From Yersinia proxima (GTDB taxonomy: Bacteria; Pseudomonadota; Gammaproteobacteria; Enterobacterales; Enterobacteriaceae): a DNA stretch of 64,000 bases. Positions 49,553 through 60,022 of this stretch are shown one piece after another. The stretch covers positions 310,001 through 374,000 of the forward strand of contig NZ_CABHYG010000004.1 of NCBI RefSeq assembly GCF_902170785.1. The letters are read 5' to 3'. The first letter of the stretch is position 1; each line of letters begins with the position of its first letter. A model generated the notes under the pieces. It did no database searches. It was not told the origin of the DNA and saw nothing but the letters and a program-made list of their open reading frames with translations. The position numbers and the translations under genes were made by a program.

Positions 49553-52246
49553 ATGCAAAATAACTCGTTATCTACCAGTTCAGCTAACATCACTCGCTGC
49601 TTCTGGCTGTTTATCGTCTTGCTGCTCATCACTATTGGGCTGTATGGCTACAACTATACCAATGCGTATCTGACAGAAAAAAAACACGCATTGAGCTATA
49701 TTGCCACCGGTTTACAGCAACGTATCGATGATTATCGTTACCATACCTACCAGATATATGATTTTGCCAATAACCCGAATATCTCTGATAAAGATATTCT
49801 TTCCGCGCAAGAAGTGCGTCTGCGCCCCGATATTTACTATATTGAAAAACCGCGCAGAAAAACTGACGCCGTCATTTTTGGTAATCATGAGCCCGTCACT
49901 CTCGCCATGACTTTGCAGTTGTCAGACTATCTTGACAGCCATTGGGGAGCGCAAAATGATACCTACTCGATGTATTATCTAAACGGCCAGGATAATAGCC
50001 TGACCCTCATCACCACCCAGGCCTTAAAGGAAGTGACGTCGCGTTTTAAAGAAAGCTACCTGACCGCCGCCGCCGAGTCTCGCCGAGCAGAAATGCTCCA
50101 ACAGGCCAATACGCTAGATGAGCGCGAGAGTTTCTCGCCATTACGGAAATTACGATTCCAGAACGCCTACTACTTCACAATTCGAACCACCTTTAATCAT
50201 CCCGGCCATCTGGCAACAGTCATTGCCTTTGATCTGCCGATTAATGACTTAATTCCGCCGAATATGGCACGCTCGAACTTCCTGCTGCAACCGGATAAAA
50301 CACCGATTAATGAGGGGATGGCCCCGGAGGATACTGCCGCCGCCAGCGTGACACTCAATGGCTATTGGGTTGAAATTTCAGCGCCACTGGCCAACGCCTC
50401 GTTGAGAATTGTTTATCGTGTTCCAGTGACCGTGTTGGCCATTGATTTGCTGAGAAATAACTTCTGGTTGATCTTGTCCAATATATTGCTGTTGGCTCTG
50501 GCTGTTTTGGGGATCTATTTTATTCGTCGCCAATTCGTGCGCCCTAGTACAGACATTCTTGACCAGTTAGAAGCGCAAAAATCACTGAGTCAGGAAATTA
50601 TTACCAGCTTGCCACAAGGACTACTGGTTTATAATTTCAGTAGCAATGCGGTAGTCGCCAGCAATCAGATAGCCGATAACTTGATGCCTCACCTTAACCT
50701 GCAAAAAATTGCCCATATGGCGGAACAGCATCACGGGGTGATTCAGGGCACGGTGAATAATGAAGTTTACGAGATCAGGATGTTCCGCAGTAAGTTTTCG
50801 CCTGAAACCTATCTTTTCCTGCTCCATGATCAGGATAAAGAAGTTTTGGTCAATAAACGCCTACAACAGGCCAGACGTGAATACGACAAAAGCCTACAAG
50901 CACGTAAGCTAATGCTCCATAATCTGGGAATTGAACTGAATCAACCCATTAATAACCTCAATCAAACGGCCAAAGAATTACAAAACACCACTGACCCGGC
51001 GTTGCAACATGAATTAACGAGCAAACTGGCAGAACAATCTGAAAGTATCATTGAGCTAATTGATAATATTACCTTACTGACACGTTTAGAAACTCAGGAT
51101 TGGCAACCAGAACAACATAACTTCTCCCTGTCGGCACTCATTGATGGGCTGCTACTAGAGATGCTGCCTGCGATTAATCAGAAAGGATTAACTCTGTTTA
51201 ATCATTATCTTGTTGATCTTGACCAAAATTACATTGGTGATGAAAAAGTATTACGTAAAATACTTTCGTTGCTACTGCATTATTCTGTTATTACCACGTC
51301 TTACGGCAAGATAACGTTGAATGTGAGCCATGAACCTGGGCACCCGGAACAACTGGTTATTCAAATTATCGATACGGGTGTGGGTATTTCTGATGAAGAA
51401 ATTAGTAATCTTAATTATCCTTTCCTCAGCCAAACATTAGCCGACAGATACAATCACAGTTCGGGGTTAACATTCTTTTTATGTAACCAATTATGTAAAA
51501 AATTAAACGGTCAATTAGAGATTCGTAGCAAAGTTGATATAGGTACTCGTTATACAATCCGAGTTACAATTGCTATCCAAAATGAGCAGGAGGAGGAACA
51601 AGAGAAATTATTGGATGGCGTCACGGTATTATTAGATATAACGTCGGAAGAAGTGCGTTCTATCATCACAACATTATTGAATTCATTTGGCGCTAACTGC
51701 ATTATTGTTGATGATCGTTTGCCGGGTAGAGACTATGATGTGACGGTGACTGACAACCCGCAACACTATGATAAATTTACTTTATTACTTGCATCTGACG
51801 AAGTAGGAATGCAGCAGTTGCAGGATAATTATATTCGGGTAAATTATAATTTAGGCAGTGCGGTCATTGATGCAATATTATTATTAATTGAACATCAGAT
51901 TTCATCTGATGAGCACACGGAAAAGTCTGAACCCATTGCTGCTGATGATATAAATGCTTACGAGCAACAACTAAAATCCAGTGACTATTATTCCTTATTT
52001 GTTGAGACAGTACCGGTAGATCTGAAGAAACTGTATACTGAACTTCAGCAACGTGATTTCATATCGCTTTCGCAGACCGCACATCGATTGAAAGGCGTAT
52101 TTGCTATGTTGAATTTGCTTATCGGCAAACAACTGTGTGAAACATTAGAACAGCATATCGCAGATGGCGATCGGTTGAAGATCGAAAATAGCATCAGTCA
52201 AATTGATTCTTTCGTCACCAGACTGTTGCAGCAAGGTAACCCATAA
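49553..52246 (+). CDS. rcsD: RcsD (YojN), phosphotransfer protein of the Rcs phosphorelay
   Basis: The 897-residue inner-membrane protein passes phosphate from RcsC to RcsB. Membrane helices near residues 16-36 (LFIVLLLITIGLYGYNY) and 308-328 flank a periplasmic domain. A degenerate histidine-kinase-like region follows, in which the usual H-box His is absent (LMLHNLGIELNQPINNL). The C-terminal HPt domain has His844 in TAHRLKGVF (E. coli His842). The gene is full length without frameshift; in Y. pestis rcsD is disrupted, so this is not that lineage's allele. The stop TAA is two bases before the rcsB start, implying coupled expression. Confidence 0.95.
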   Translation: MQNNSLSTSSANITRCFWLFIVLLLITIGLYGYNYTNAYLTEKKHALSYIATGLQQRIDDYRYHTYQIYDFANNPNISDKDILSAQEVRLRPDIYYIEKPRRKTDAVIFGNHEPVTLAMTLQLSDYLDSHWGAQNDTYSMYYLNGQDNSLTLITTQALKEVTSRFKESYLTAAAESRRAEMLQQANTLDERESFSPLRKLRFQNAYYFTIRTTFNHPGHLATVIAFDLPINDLIPPNMARSNFLLQPDKTPINEGMAPEDTAAASVTLNGYWVEISAPLANASLRIVYRVPVTVLAIDLLRNNFWLILSNILLLALAVLGIYFIRRQFVRPSTDILDQLEAQKSLSQEIITSLPQGLLVYNFSSNAVVASNQIADNLMPHLNLQKIAHMAEQHHGVIQGTVNNEVYEIRMFRSKFSPETYLFLLHDQDKEVLVNKRLQQARREYDKSLQARKLMLHNLGIELNQPINNLNQTAKELQNTTDPALQHELTSKLAEQSESIIELIDNITLLTRLETQDWQPEQHNFSLSALIDGLLLEMLPAINQKGLTLFNHYLVDLDQNYIGDEKVLRKILSLLLHYSVITTSYGKITLNVSHEPGHPEQLVIQIIDTGVGISDEEISNLNYPFLSQTLADRYNHSSGLTFFLCNQLCKKLNGQLEIRSKVDIGTRYTIRVTIAIQNEQEEEQEKLLDGVTVLLDITSEEVRSIITTLLNSFGANCIIVDDRLPGRDYDVTVTDNPQHYDKFTLLLASDEVGMQQLQDNYIRVNYNLGSAVIDAILLLIEHQISSDEHTEKSEPIAADDINAYEQQLKSSDYYSLFVETVPVDLKKLYTELQQRDFISLSQTAHRLKGVFAMLNLLIGKQLCETLEQHIADGDRLKIENSISQIDSFVTRLLQQGNP

Positions 52247-52248
52247 CC

Positions 52249-52896
52249 ATGAACAACCTTAATGTAATTATTGCTGATGACCACCCAATTGTGTTGTTTG
52301 GCATCCGAAAGTCACTTGAGCAAATTGAGTGGGTAAACGTCGTTGGGGAGTTTGAGGACTCTACAGCGCTTATTAACAATTTGTCTAAACTTGATGCCAA
52401 CGTGTTAATTACCGACCTCTCCATGCCTGGTGATAAGTACGGTGATGGCATCACATTGATAAAATATATAAAAAGGCATTACCCGGATTTAGCCATAATA
52501 GTACTAACGATGAATAATAACCCTGCTATTCTCAGTTCAGTTTTGGACTTGGATATTGATGGGATCGTACTAAAACAAGGCGCTCCAGCTGATTTACCTA
52601 AAGCCTTGGCAGCATTACAGAAAGGGAAAAAATTCACCCCTGAAAGTGTGGCTAAGCTGTTGGAGAAAATCAGCGCTAATGGCTACGGTGACAAACGTTT
52701 ATCACCGAAAGAAAGTGAAGTTTTACGGTTATTTGCTGAAGGTTTCCTGGTAACTGAAATTGCCAGAAAACTGAATCGCAGCATCAAAACCATCAGTAGC
52801 CAGAAGAAGTCGGCGATGCTGAAACTGGGCGTGGATAATGATATTGCCCTGTTAAACTATCTTTCCTCTGTCACTATTGGCCAGGACAAAGAATAA
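52249..52896 (+). CDS. rcsB: RcsB, response regulator of the Rcs phosphorelay
   Basis: The 215-residue protein has a receiver domain with acidic pocket Asp10/Asp11, phosphoacceptor Asp56 (LITDLSMPG) and Lys in VLKQGAP, and a C-terminal LuxR-type helix-turn-helix (LSPKESEVLRLFAEGFLVTEIARKLNRSIKTISSQKKSAMLKLGV). It controls capsule, motility, biofilm and envelope stress genes, alone or with partners such as RcsA. Length and sequence are nearly those of E. coli RcsB (216 aa). It starts two bases after rcsD and ends at a terminator. Confidence 0.97.
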   Translation: MNNLNVIIADDHPIVLFGIRKSLEQIEWVNVVGEFEDSTALINNLSKLDANVLITDLSMPGDKYGDGITLIKYIKRHYPDLAIIVLTMNNNPAILSSVLDLDIDGIVLKQGAPADLPKALAALQKGKKFTPESVAKLLEKISANGYGDKRLSPKESEVLRLFAEGFLVTEIARKLNRSIKTISSQKKSAMLKLGVDNDIALLNYLSSVTIGQDKE

Positions 52897-52908
52897 TTTC
52901 TGTTCCCC

Positions 52909-52938
52909 AACCCGGTATTGCTCCGCAGTGCCGGGTTT
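52909..52938 (+). terminator. Terminator of rcsDB
   Basis: AACCCGG pairs with CCGGGTT around TATTGCTCCGCAGTG, with further pairing inside, followed by TTATTAT; 12 bases after the rcsB stop. Confidence 0.75.
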
Positions 52939-52986
52939 ATTATCCCCTTCATATTTGAAACTTCAGCTTCAAGCTCGACACCATAA

Positions 52987-53104
52987 GCCAAAGTAATTGG
53001 AGTTGCAGGTAGGCAGCCAAGGAGCGAATCCCAATGAGCTTACTCAAGTAAGTGATTTGGGTGAGCGAGTGTAGCTAACACCCCTGCAGCTTCAAGTACG
53101 AAGG
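52987..53104. repeat. Diverged ERIC element between the convergent rcsB and rcsC genes
   Basis: GCGAATCCCAATGAGCTTACTCAAGTAAGTGATTTGGGTGAGCG in outline matches the ERIC core, with flanking GGCAGCCAA and GCAGCTTCAAGTA. It ends three bases before the rcsC stop codon. The left border is uncertain: related sequence (CTTCAGCTTCAAG) extends to about 52950. Confidence 0.75.
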
Positions 53105-53106
53105 CT

Positions 53107-55974
53107 TTAGCGAGTTTTTCGCACCTTATCACCATAATATCGCAACATCTGGCGCAGCGTATCCAATGTTACCGGCTTAGATAAACAGTTATCCATACCT
53201 GCTTCAATGCAGCGCTGCTTACCCTCGGCCAAGGCATTAGCCGTAACACCAATCACCGGGAAGTTATGATTTAGTTCTCGCAGGCGATGAGTTAGGCGAT
53301 AACCATCCATATTCGGCATATTCACGTCAGTTAGCACAATATCGATGCTATTAGAATTCAACACCGCCAGAGCATCCAGCCCATCATTCGCCGTAATGAC
53401 CCGATAACCTAAAGTTGTCAGTTGATCAGCCAACAAACGCCGGTTAATAGGATGGTCATCCACCACCAGAATGTGCAGATCAGCATTCTCATCCAGATTG
53501 GTTTTCGGCGCTGGTAAGGCGAGTGGTGCCTCGTCGGTCACTTGTTGATCCAGCAAGATGTGATCCAATAACGGCACGATTTCCAAAAGTGTAGATGTAC
53601 TCAACAACCAATAACCAGGGCGAGTCTCTTGTGGTAAACCAATATGCTCGATGGATAGCTGAATCCATGTCGATAATGGCGCGTTTATTTGTGGTAAGTA
53701 ATCACAAATAAGCACTTGATCCTGCAATTTTTGCTCATTGCTATAGCGTTGGATAGTCGCACCAAAATGGCTTAACAGTTCGAGTAAGTAACTCTCCAGA
53801 CGAGCATTGCGAATATCCAGCCATAAAACTTTCCCTTGCCAGCGGTCACTCTCTGGCAATACTGCATTTTGCGCCTGGCTTTTATTTTCGGCCAAATACA
53901 AAGGAATACGAATCGCAAAAATACTGCCCATCCCAAGTTCTGAAACCACTTCAACATCCCCATCCATCAAGTTGACCAATTTCTCACAAATTGCCAACCC
54001 TAATCCGGTTCCCTGGAAATGGCGCTGCACCCCAGTTCCCACCTGGAAGAAAGGATCAAATAGCTGATTTATCTCTCGTGAATTTATCCCCACACCGGTA
54101 TCGCGCACGCGGAATTCCAGATAATAGCCACGTACCCTCACCTGCAAAATGATACAACCCGTGTCGGTAAATTTGATGGCGTTATTCAATAAGTTAGAGA
54201 TAACTTGTTGTAAACGAACCGCATCACCCAACATCAGTCGTGGAACATCGGCTTCAATAAAGCAGTAAAGACCCAAACGCTTTTTCACCACCAGCGGTAA
54301 ATAGTTCGCGGTGATATGTGTTATCACCTCAACGGTAGAAAACTCACTTGGCTCAATTTTCAGTTGCTCAGATTCTATTTTGGAGAAATCGAGAATATCA
54401 CTGATGATTTTGAGCAATAACCCGGACGAGTTGTTCATCGCCGTGACCAGGCGCTCAACGCCGTGAGGCAATTCTTTGGTTTGCAATAAATCGAGGTTAC
54501 CAATAATGCCATACAGGGGCGTTCGCAGTTCATGACTGACCGTTGCCAAAAACATCGATTTCGATTGGCTGGCCTGCTCTGCCGCAGCCGCCATTTCCTG
54601 CAATGACTCTTCCATTTTTACCCGTGAACTGACATCCACCAGCACACAAATCGCCACATCTTCATTACGGTAACGGGAATGAACAAAGCTGATTTGCAGA
54701 TTGTTGTTATTACTGGTCATCACATCGACAAAATTCGCCTGTTGCTCACAAATAATACGCGTAATGCGTTCACGGTCTTCATTGGTCAGCAAGTTAATAT
54801 AGTTGTGTGCCAGCTCATTACTGAGGATATTGGTGCCGTCACTGATCCGCAGAATGGAAATACCCACCGGAGCGGAAGCTACAATTTTACGGTTAAATTG
54901 CTCATGTTCTTCCAATCGCAAGGCATTATCTTCAGCGGGATGGAACATTTTTCGCTCAAACAACCAGGCAAGAGTGAATATCACCACAGCAGAAAGAGTA
55001 TTCAGTAGTAACGCATTAAAAATTAATAATTTAAATATCTCGATTATGGTTTTAACCGCCAAAGAATAGGCAATACTCAGACTGGAAGGCAGTAAGTTCT
55101 TTTTAAGAATAAGATAATTATAATCGTCCACATAGCCAAAATAAGAGGGAGTATCTGGGTAGTCATCCAACATTGAGGCATAACGTTCACCCGTCGCCAG
55201 GCGCAATACTGGCTGATTATTTTGATCCAGCAAAGTCACTCCAATAGGCAACGGGCCGGAGGAGATAAAATCTTCCAGACGAATAGTCTGCTCCGTGCCC
55301 ACTAATGCTTCTAACTTATTCCCCACATAAAGCGGGCTAAGCACATATAAGGTGCCTATGTCAGGGCGCACACCGGGGACTATCCAATATAGCGGGCTGT
55401 CTTTATCTTGATTATTAGCCTCACGATACCGTGTAATATGCTCACTCAACGACTTAAGTAAACTTTCTTGCTCCATCGGAACATTGCGAATATCGAAGTC
55501 CACCATGCACATGGTGTCGCTGCCAATAAAAAATATTCGATTAAGATCATAGGCAGCAGCGAAGTTCTCTTTCCAATACAAAATAAGATTGCTGAGAGAA
55601 TCTAATGATGAATGGCGAGACGAATTAAGTGTGCCGCAATCGGCTTCCGAATTGAGTGGGTAATATTTGGGTGTGGTTTTGTTTTTAATAAAAGTACCGG
55701 CTGCAATATCACTGCTAGCGGTATTGTTATTGAGCCTGTTTTCCGCCATATATTTGATATCACGAATAATGTCAGAAGAGTGCCTAATATAGTTCTGCGC
55801 CTGCTCGAAGTTAGTATTATATTCCTGACGAATATCGGATTTTTTCTCGTTAAGGATGTTCAGGATATAAAAAGTGGTCAGCAGTGCGCCGAGTGACCAT
55901 AACATGACCGCCAATACCCGAAATAGGTAACGGGATATTTTCAGTGTCGTGCGAAATGAAGAAAGATATTTCAA
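53107..55974 (-). CDS. rcsC: RcsC, hybrid sensor kinase of the Rcs phosphorelay
   Basis: The protein has a membrane helix near residues 15-40, a periplasmic domain, a second helix near 305-325 and a PAS-like linker. The histidine kinase core has the phosphorylated His in ATVSHELRTPLYG (about residue 481; E. coli His479), N-box and GTGLGLAICEKL. The RcsC-specific ABL domain and C-terminal receiver (IVLTDVNMPNMDGYRL) complete it. It autophosphorylates and passes phosphate via RcsD to RcsB. The start is uncertain: the TTG at 55974 gives LKYLSSFRTTLK, equivalent to MKYLASFRTTLK of E. coli, whereas a GTG at 56028 adds 18 residues without counterpart. It lies downstream of the gyrA terminator and converges on rcsB. 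Confidence 0.94.
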   Translation of the reverse strand: MKYLSSFRTTLKISRYLFRVLAVMLWSLGALLTTFYILNILNEKKSDIRQEYNTNFEQAQNYIRHSSDIIRDIKYMAENRLNNNTASSDIAAGTFIKNKTTPKYYPLNSEADCGTLNSSRHSSLDSLSNLILYWKENFAAAYDLNRIFFIGSDTMCMVDFDIRNVPMEQESLLKSLSEHITRYREANNQDKDSPLYWIVPGVRPDIGTLYVLSPLYVGNKLEALVGTEQTIRLEDFISSGPLPIGVTLLDQNNQPVLRLATGERYASMLDDYPDTPSYFGYVDDYNYLILKKNLLPSSLSIAYSLAVKTIIEIFKLLIFNALLLNTLSAVVIFTLAWLFERKMFHPAEDNALRLEEHEQFNRKIVASAPVGISILRISDGTNILSNELAHNYINLLTNEDRERITRIICEQQANFVDVMTSNNNNLQISFVHSRYRNEDVAICVLVDVSSRVKMEESLQEMAAAAEQASQSKSMFLATVSHELRTPLYGIIGNLDLLQTKELPHGVERLVTAMNNSSGLLLKIISDILDFSKIESEQLKIEPSEFSTVEVITHITANYLPLVVKKRLGLYCFIEADVPRLMLGDAVRLQQVISNLLNNAIKFTDTGCIILQVRVRGYYLEFRVRDTGVGINSREINQLFDPFFQVGTGVQRHFQGTGLGLAICEKLVNLMDGDVEVVSELGMGSIFAIRIPLYLAENKSQAQNAVLPESDRWQGKVLWLDIRNARLESYLLELLSHFGATIQRYSNEQKLQDQVLICDYLPQINAPLSTWIQLSIEHIGLPQETRPGYWLLSTSTLLEIVPLLDHILLDQQVTDEAPLALPAPKTNLDENADLHILVVDDHPINRRLLADQLTTLGYRVITANDGLDALAVLNSNSIDIVLTDVNMPNMDGYRLTHRLRELNHNFPVIGVTANALAEGKQRCIEAGMDNCLSKPVTLDTLRQMLRYYGDKVRKTR

Positions 55975-56040
55975 TCTGATACCATGATGAAAGCATCGCC
56001 GGGCAGGCTGCGTGATAACAGAATACACTACCCACGACTC

Positions 56041-56068
56041 ATAAAAAAGCCAGCTCGTAAGCTGGCTT
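56041..56068 (-). terminator. Terminator of gyrA
   Basis: A perfect 9-bp stem AAGCCAGCT / AGCTGGCTT with loop CGTA; read on the minus strand it is followed by T6, 17 bases after the gyrA stop. It separates gyrA from rcsC, which lie on the same strand. Confidence 0.9.
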
Positions 56069-56084
56069 CTATTTCATCTACGCA

Positions 56085-58739
56085 TTATGCGTTGTCTTCA
56101 TCTTCTGCTTCGTCAGCAGCATCTTCATCTGCTGGTGTGTTGAGTACAGCATCATTCTCACTGCCCTCGTCACCTTCTAATGATTCACCCTCAAGGATAT
56201 CATCATCCTCTTCCGGCTCAGCAACACGTTGCAGACCAACGACGTGCTCGTCTTCAGCGGTACGGATAAGTGTCACACCCTGGGTATTACGCCCCACAAC
56301 ACTCACCTCTGATACGCGAGTGCGCACCAGTGTACCTGCATCGGTGATCATCATGATTTGGTCGGTCGGTGCCACTTGCACAGCGCCAACAACCTTACCA
56401 TTACGCTCACTGACTTTAATGGAGATAACCCCCTGAGTCGCACGGGACTTGGTTGGATATTCTTCCACTGCGGTACGTTTACCGTAACCGTTTTCAGTCA
56501 CAGTCAGGATTTCGCCATCACCACGAGGGATGATAAGAGAAATAACCCGATCGTCGCCATTGAGGTTGATACCGCGCACACCGGTCGCGGTACGGCCCAT
56601 CGAACGAACCTGCGACTCAGGGAAGCGAACCACTTTACCCAAAGCCGAGAACAGCATGACTTCGTTAGTGCCATCGGTCAGATCGACACCAATCAGTTCA
56701 TCGCCTTCATTCAGATTGACGGCAATAATACCGGCACTACGTGGACGGCTGAACTCAGTCAGTGCAGTTTTCTTCACAGTACCGCTGGCGGTGGCCATAA
56801 AGATATGACGACCTTCTTCGTATTCCCGCACTGGCAAAATGGCGGTGATACGCTCATTTGGCTCCAGCGGTAACAAGTTGACGATCGGACGACCACGTGC
56901 GCCACGACTGGCTTCCGGCAACTGATAGACCTTCATCCAATAGAGGCGGCCACGACTGGAGAAGCACAAAATAGTATCGTGAGTGTTGGCGACCAGCAGG
57001 CGATCAATGAAGTCTTCTTCTTTGATGCGCGCAGCCGATTTACCTTTACCACCACGGCGCTGAGCTTCGTAATCAGACAGAGGTTGGTATTTGACATAGC
57101 CCTGATGGGATAATGTTACGACCACATCTTCCTGATTAATCAGATCTTCAATATTGATGTCAGAGGTATTCGCCGTGATTTCAGTCCGACGCGCGTCGTT
57201 ATATTGCTCTTTAATAGCAACTAACTCTTCGCGGATAACTTCCATCAAGCGCTCTGGATTTTCCAGAATAAAGATCAACTCACCAATTAAGGTCAGCAGC
57301 TCTTTATACTCATCCAGCAGTTTTTCATGCTCCAGGCCAGTCAGTTTCTGCAAACGCAGATCCAAAATCGCCTGAGCTTGCTGCTCGGTGAGGTAATATT
57401 TGCCGTCACGGATACCGAATTCAGCTTCCAGCCATTCTGGGCGGGCTGCATCATCACCGGCACGTTCCAACATGGCTGCAACGTTGCCTAACTCCCATGG
57501 GCTGGCAATCAAACCGGCTTTCGCTTCGGCAGGTGTTGCTGCACGGCGGATCAATTCGATAATCGGATCGATGTTAGCCAGTGCAATAGCCAGCGCTTCA
57601 AGGATATGTGCGCGGTCACGTGCTTTACGCAATTCGAAAATGGTACGGCGAGTCACCACTTCACGGCGGTGGCGCACGAAAGCAACCAAAATGTCTTTCA
57701 GGTTAAGCAATTTAGGCTGCCCTTGAGACAGAGCCACCATATTGATACCGAAAGTCACCTGCAATTGCGTCAGAGAGTAGAGGTTGTTCAGAACCACTTC
57801 CCCGACAGCATCACGTTTGATTTCAATCACGATACGCATGCCGTCTTTATCAGACTCATCACGCAACGCACTGATGCCTTCTACGCGTTTTTCTTTAACC
57901 AGTTCAGCGATTTTTTCAATCAACCGCGCTTTGTTCACCTGATACGGGATCTCGTGAACAATAATAGTTTCGCGACCAGTTTTAGCATCAGCCTCCACTT
58001 CTGCGCGGGCACGGATATACACCTTACCGCGGCCAGTACGATAGGCTTCTTCAATACCACGACGACCATTGATAATCGCAGCAGTTGGGAAATCTGGCCC
58101 CGGGATGTGCTCCATCAACCCTTCAATGGTGATGTTTTCATCTTCGATATAAGCCAGACAGCCATCAATAACCTCAGAAAGGTTATGCGGCGGAATATTG
58201 GTTGCCATCCCGACGGCAATACCTGACGAGCCGTTAACCAGCAAGTTAGGAATTCGGGTCGGCATTACGGCAGGAATTTGCTCCGTACCGTCATAGTTCG
58301 GCACGAAATCGACGGTATCTTTTTCTAAGTCCGCCAACAATTCGTGAGCAATTTTAGACATACGGATTTCGGTATAACGCATCGCCGCAGCGGAGTCGCC
58401 ATCAACGGAACCGAAGTTACCCTGCCCATCCACCAGCATATAGCGCAGTGAGAACGGCTGGGCCATACGTACAATTGTGTCGTAGACCGCGCTGTCACCA
58501 TGCGGGTGATATTTACCGATAACGTCCCCGACTACACGGGCCGATTTTTTGTATGGCTTATTCCAGTCATTACCCAGTACATTCATCGCATACAGTACGC
58601 GACGGTGCACCGGTTTCAGTCCATCCCGGACATCTGGCAACGCACGTCCGACAATAACGGACATCGCATAATCCAGATAGGAGCTTTTCAGCTCTTCCTC
58701 GATGTTGACCGGTGTTATTTCTCTGGCAAGGTCGCTCAT
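56085..58739 (-). CDS. gyrA: DNA gyrase subunit A
   Basis: The 884-residue subunit (E. coli 875) breaks and rejoins DNA within the A2B2 gyrase. The catalytic Tyr122 lies in AMRYTEIRM. The quinolone-resistance region reads [15 protein letters not shown], with Ser83 and Asp87 both wild type, so no classical target mutation is present. The C-terminal half holds six beta-propeller blades, including the GyrA box [10 protein letters not shown], and the end is a long Asp/Glu-rich tail. The ATG at 58739 follows AGAGGG. It is divergent from ubiG, as in E. coli. Confidence 0.98.
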   Translation of the reverse strand: MSDLAREITPVNIEEELKSSYLDYAMSVIVGRALPDVRDGLKPVHRRVLYAMNVLGNDWNKPYKKSARVVGDVIGKYHPHGDSAVYDTIVRMAQPFSLRYMLVDGQGNFGSVDGDSAAAMRYTEIRMSKIAHELLADLEKDTVDFVPNYDGTEQIPAVMPTRIPNLLVNGSSGIAVGMATNIPPHNLSEVIDGCLAYIEDENITIEGLMEHIPGPDFPTAAIINGRRGIEEAYRTGRGKVYIRARAEVEADAKTGRETIIVHEIPYQVNKARLIEKIAELVKEKRVEGISALRDESDKDGMRIVIEIKRDAVGEVVLNNLYSLTQLQVTFGINMVALSQGQPKLLNLKDILVAFVRHRREVVTRRTIFELRKARDRAHILEALAIALANIDPIIELIRRAATPAEAKAGLIASPWELGNVAAMLERAGDDAARPEWLEAEFGIRDGKYYLTEQQAQAILDLRLQKLTGLEHEKLLDEYKELLTLIGELIFILENPERLMEVIREELVAIKEQYNDARRTEITANTSDINIEDLINQEDVVVTLSHQGYVKYQPLSDYEAQRRGGKGKSAARIKEEDFIDRLLVANTHDTILCFSSRGRLYWMKVYQLPEASRGARGRPIVNLLPLEPNERITAILPVREYEEGRHIFMATASGTVKKTALTEFSRPRSAGIIAVNLNEGDELIGVDLTDGTNEVMLFSALGKVVRFPESQVRSMGRTATGVRGINLNGDDRVISLIIPRGDGEILTVTENGYGKRTAVEEYPTKSRATQGVISIKVSERNGKVVGAVQVAPTDQIMMITDAGTLVRTRVSEVSVVGRNTQGVTLIRTAEDEHVVGLQRVAEPEEDDDILEGESLEGDEGSENDAVLNTPADEDAADEAEDEDNA

Positions 58740-58883
58740 TGAGCCGCTATCCCTCTACTAATTACCGGATTTAAAGGTACGAAACTATATCACAAATCGC
58801 AGATTTTGGCGAAACTGCATGATGTTTGTCGAAACGAGTTATGTATAATCCGCGCAAAGAAACAAAACAGTGAGAATTCTATC

Positions 58884-59612
58884 ATGTGCGCAGATATCAC
58901 CGCCCTTAATCACAACGTCGATGAACAAGAAATCGCCAAATTTGAGGCAGTTGCCTCCCGCTGGTGGGATTTAGAAGGCGAATTCAAGCCACTCCATCGC
59001 ATCAACCCGCTGCGCCTTGATTACATTTTGCAGCGCGCTGGCGGTATTTTCGATAAGAAAGTGCTGGATGTCGGTTGCGGTGGTGGCATTTTAGCTGAAA
59101 GCATGGCGCGTGAAGGTGCGCAGGTTACCGGGCTGGATATGGGTTACGAACCGCTGCAAGTGGCTCGATTACACGCACTGGAAACCGGCACCAAGCTCGA
59201 TTATGTTCAGGAAACGGTCGAAAGCCACGCGCAAAAACATCCGCAGTATTACGATGTTGTGACCTGTATGGAAATGCTCGAGCATGTCCCTGACCCTGCT
59301 TCGGTTATTCGTGCCTGCGCACAACTGGTCAAACCCGGTGGCCACGTTTTCTTTTCAACCATTAATCGCAATACCAAATCATGGCTGATGGCCGTGGTTG
59401 GCGCTGAATACGTTTTAAAGATGGTGCCGAAAGGCACCCATGATGCGAAAAAGTTTATCCGCCCGTCAGAACTGATTGGTTGGGTGGACCAAACCCCACT
59501 GCGCGAACGCCATATTATTGGGTTGCATTACAATCCGATAACAGACCATTTCAAGCTGGGCCGCAATGTTGATGTGAATTATATGGTGCATACTCAACGG
59601 GATGAAGCATAA
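58884..59612 (+). CDS. ubiG: UbiG, bifunctional ubiquinone-biosynthesis O-methyltransferase
   Basis: The 242-residue enzyme carries out both O-methylations of ubiquinone synthesis at the inner face of the cytoplasmic membrane, using SAM. Motif I reads [26 protein letters not shown], and [10 protein letters not shown] and [14 protein letters not shown] are the family motifs II and III regions. Upstream in-frame codons from 58806 would add 26 residues with no counterpart; the ATG at 58884 matches E. coli (240 aa) and is preceded by GTGAGAA. It is divergent from gyrA across about 145 bases, as in E. coli. Confidence 0.96.
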   Translation: MCADITALNHNVDEQEIAKFEAVASRWWDLEGEFKPLHRINPLRLDYILQRAGGIFDKKVLDVGCGGGILAESMAREGAQVTGLDMGYEPLQVARLHALETGTKLDYVQETVESHAQKHPQYYDVVTCMEMLEHVPDPASVIRACAQLVKPGGHVFFSTINRNTKSWLMAVVGAEYVLKMVPKGTHDAKKFIRPSELIGWVDQTPLRERHIIGLHYNPITDHFKLGRNVDVNYMVHTQRDEA

Positions 59613-59927
59613 AGCGCAGATTATTACTGTCAGAGAGCCAGTCACTTGATTGCTCTCTGATGGAGCAAATTGCCCTTAATGTATCCATTTTTTGTGTCTT
59701 CGTGCACCATTTTGTCGCTTTATGCCGCGTCAATCAGAAAATTCGGCAGAAAGCGTCTTTTTGAACAATAAAAGCGATAAGTTATGCCGTTTTTTTCTAA
59801 TGTTTAATAAACCGGCAAACGATCATGATTTTAAGATTTTCGGCAAAATCTTATCCCCCAGAGTGTCGAGCGGTAAGCCCCAGTAATGACGCAGCCTGTG
59901 AGCCTTTCGTAACAATTCACCCCCAAG

Positions 59928-59936
59928 TTATCCACA
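59928..59936 (+). promoter_or_regulatory. DnaA box upstream of nrdA
   Basis: TTATCCACA is a perfect DnaA box. E. coli nrdAB is controlled by DnaA through boxes just upstream of its promoter; this one lies 22 bases before the proposed -35. A weaker TTATCCCCC is at 59851-59859. Confidence 0.7.
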
Positions 59937-59957
59937 CAATTTAGCGATCTTGTTCAC

Positions 59958-59986
59958 TTGCCAAAAGTCTCAATACTCACTATCTT
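59958..59986 (+). promoter_or_regulatory. Probable nrdA promoter
   Basis: TTGCCA (59958-59963) and TATCTT (59981-59986) are 17 bases apart. The predicted start near 59993 leaves a leader of about 135 bases that includes the NrdR-like box. Confidence 0.45.
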
Positions 59987-60006
59987 GTTATCTATCTACT
60001 ACCCAC

Positions 60007-60022
60007 CCCCTATATATTGTGT
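60007..60022 (+). promoter_or_regulatory. NrdR box of the nrdAB operon
   Basis: CCCCTATATATTGTGT is close to the NrdR consensus acaCTATATATTGTgt. NrdR represses ribonucleotide reductase operons when dATP is high, usually by binding two boxes about three helical turns apart. A weaker partner may lie near 60024-60043 (ACATACTGAACAACACAC). Confidence 0.65.

Noticed and set aside
56085..58739. Quinolone-resistance mutation in gyrA
   Set aside because: Ser83 and Asp87 are both wild type.
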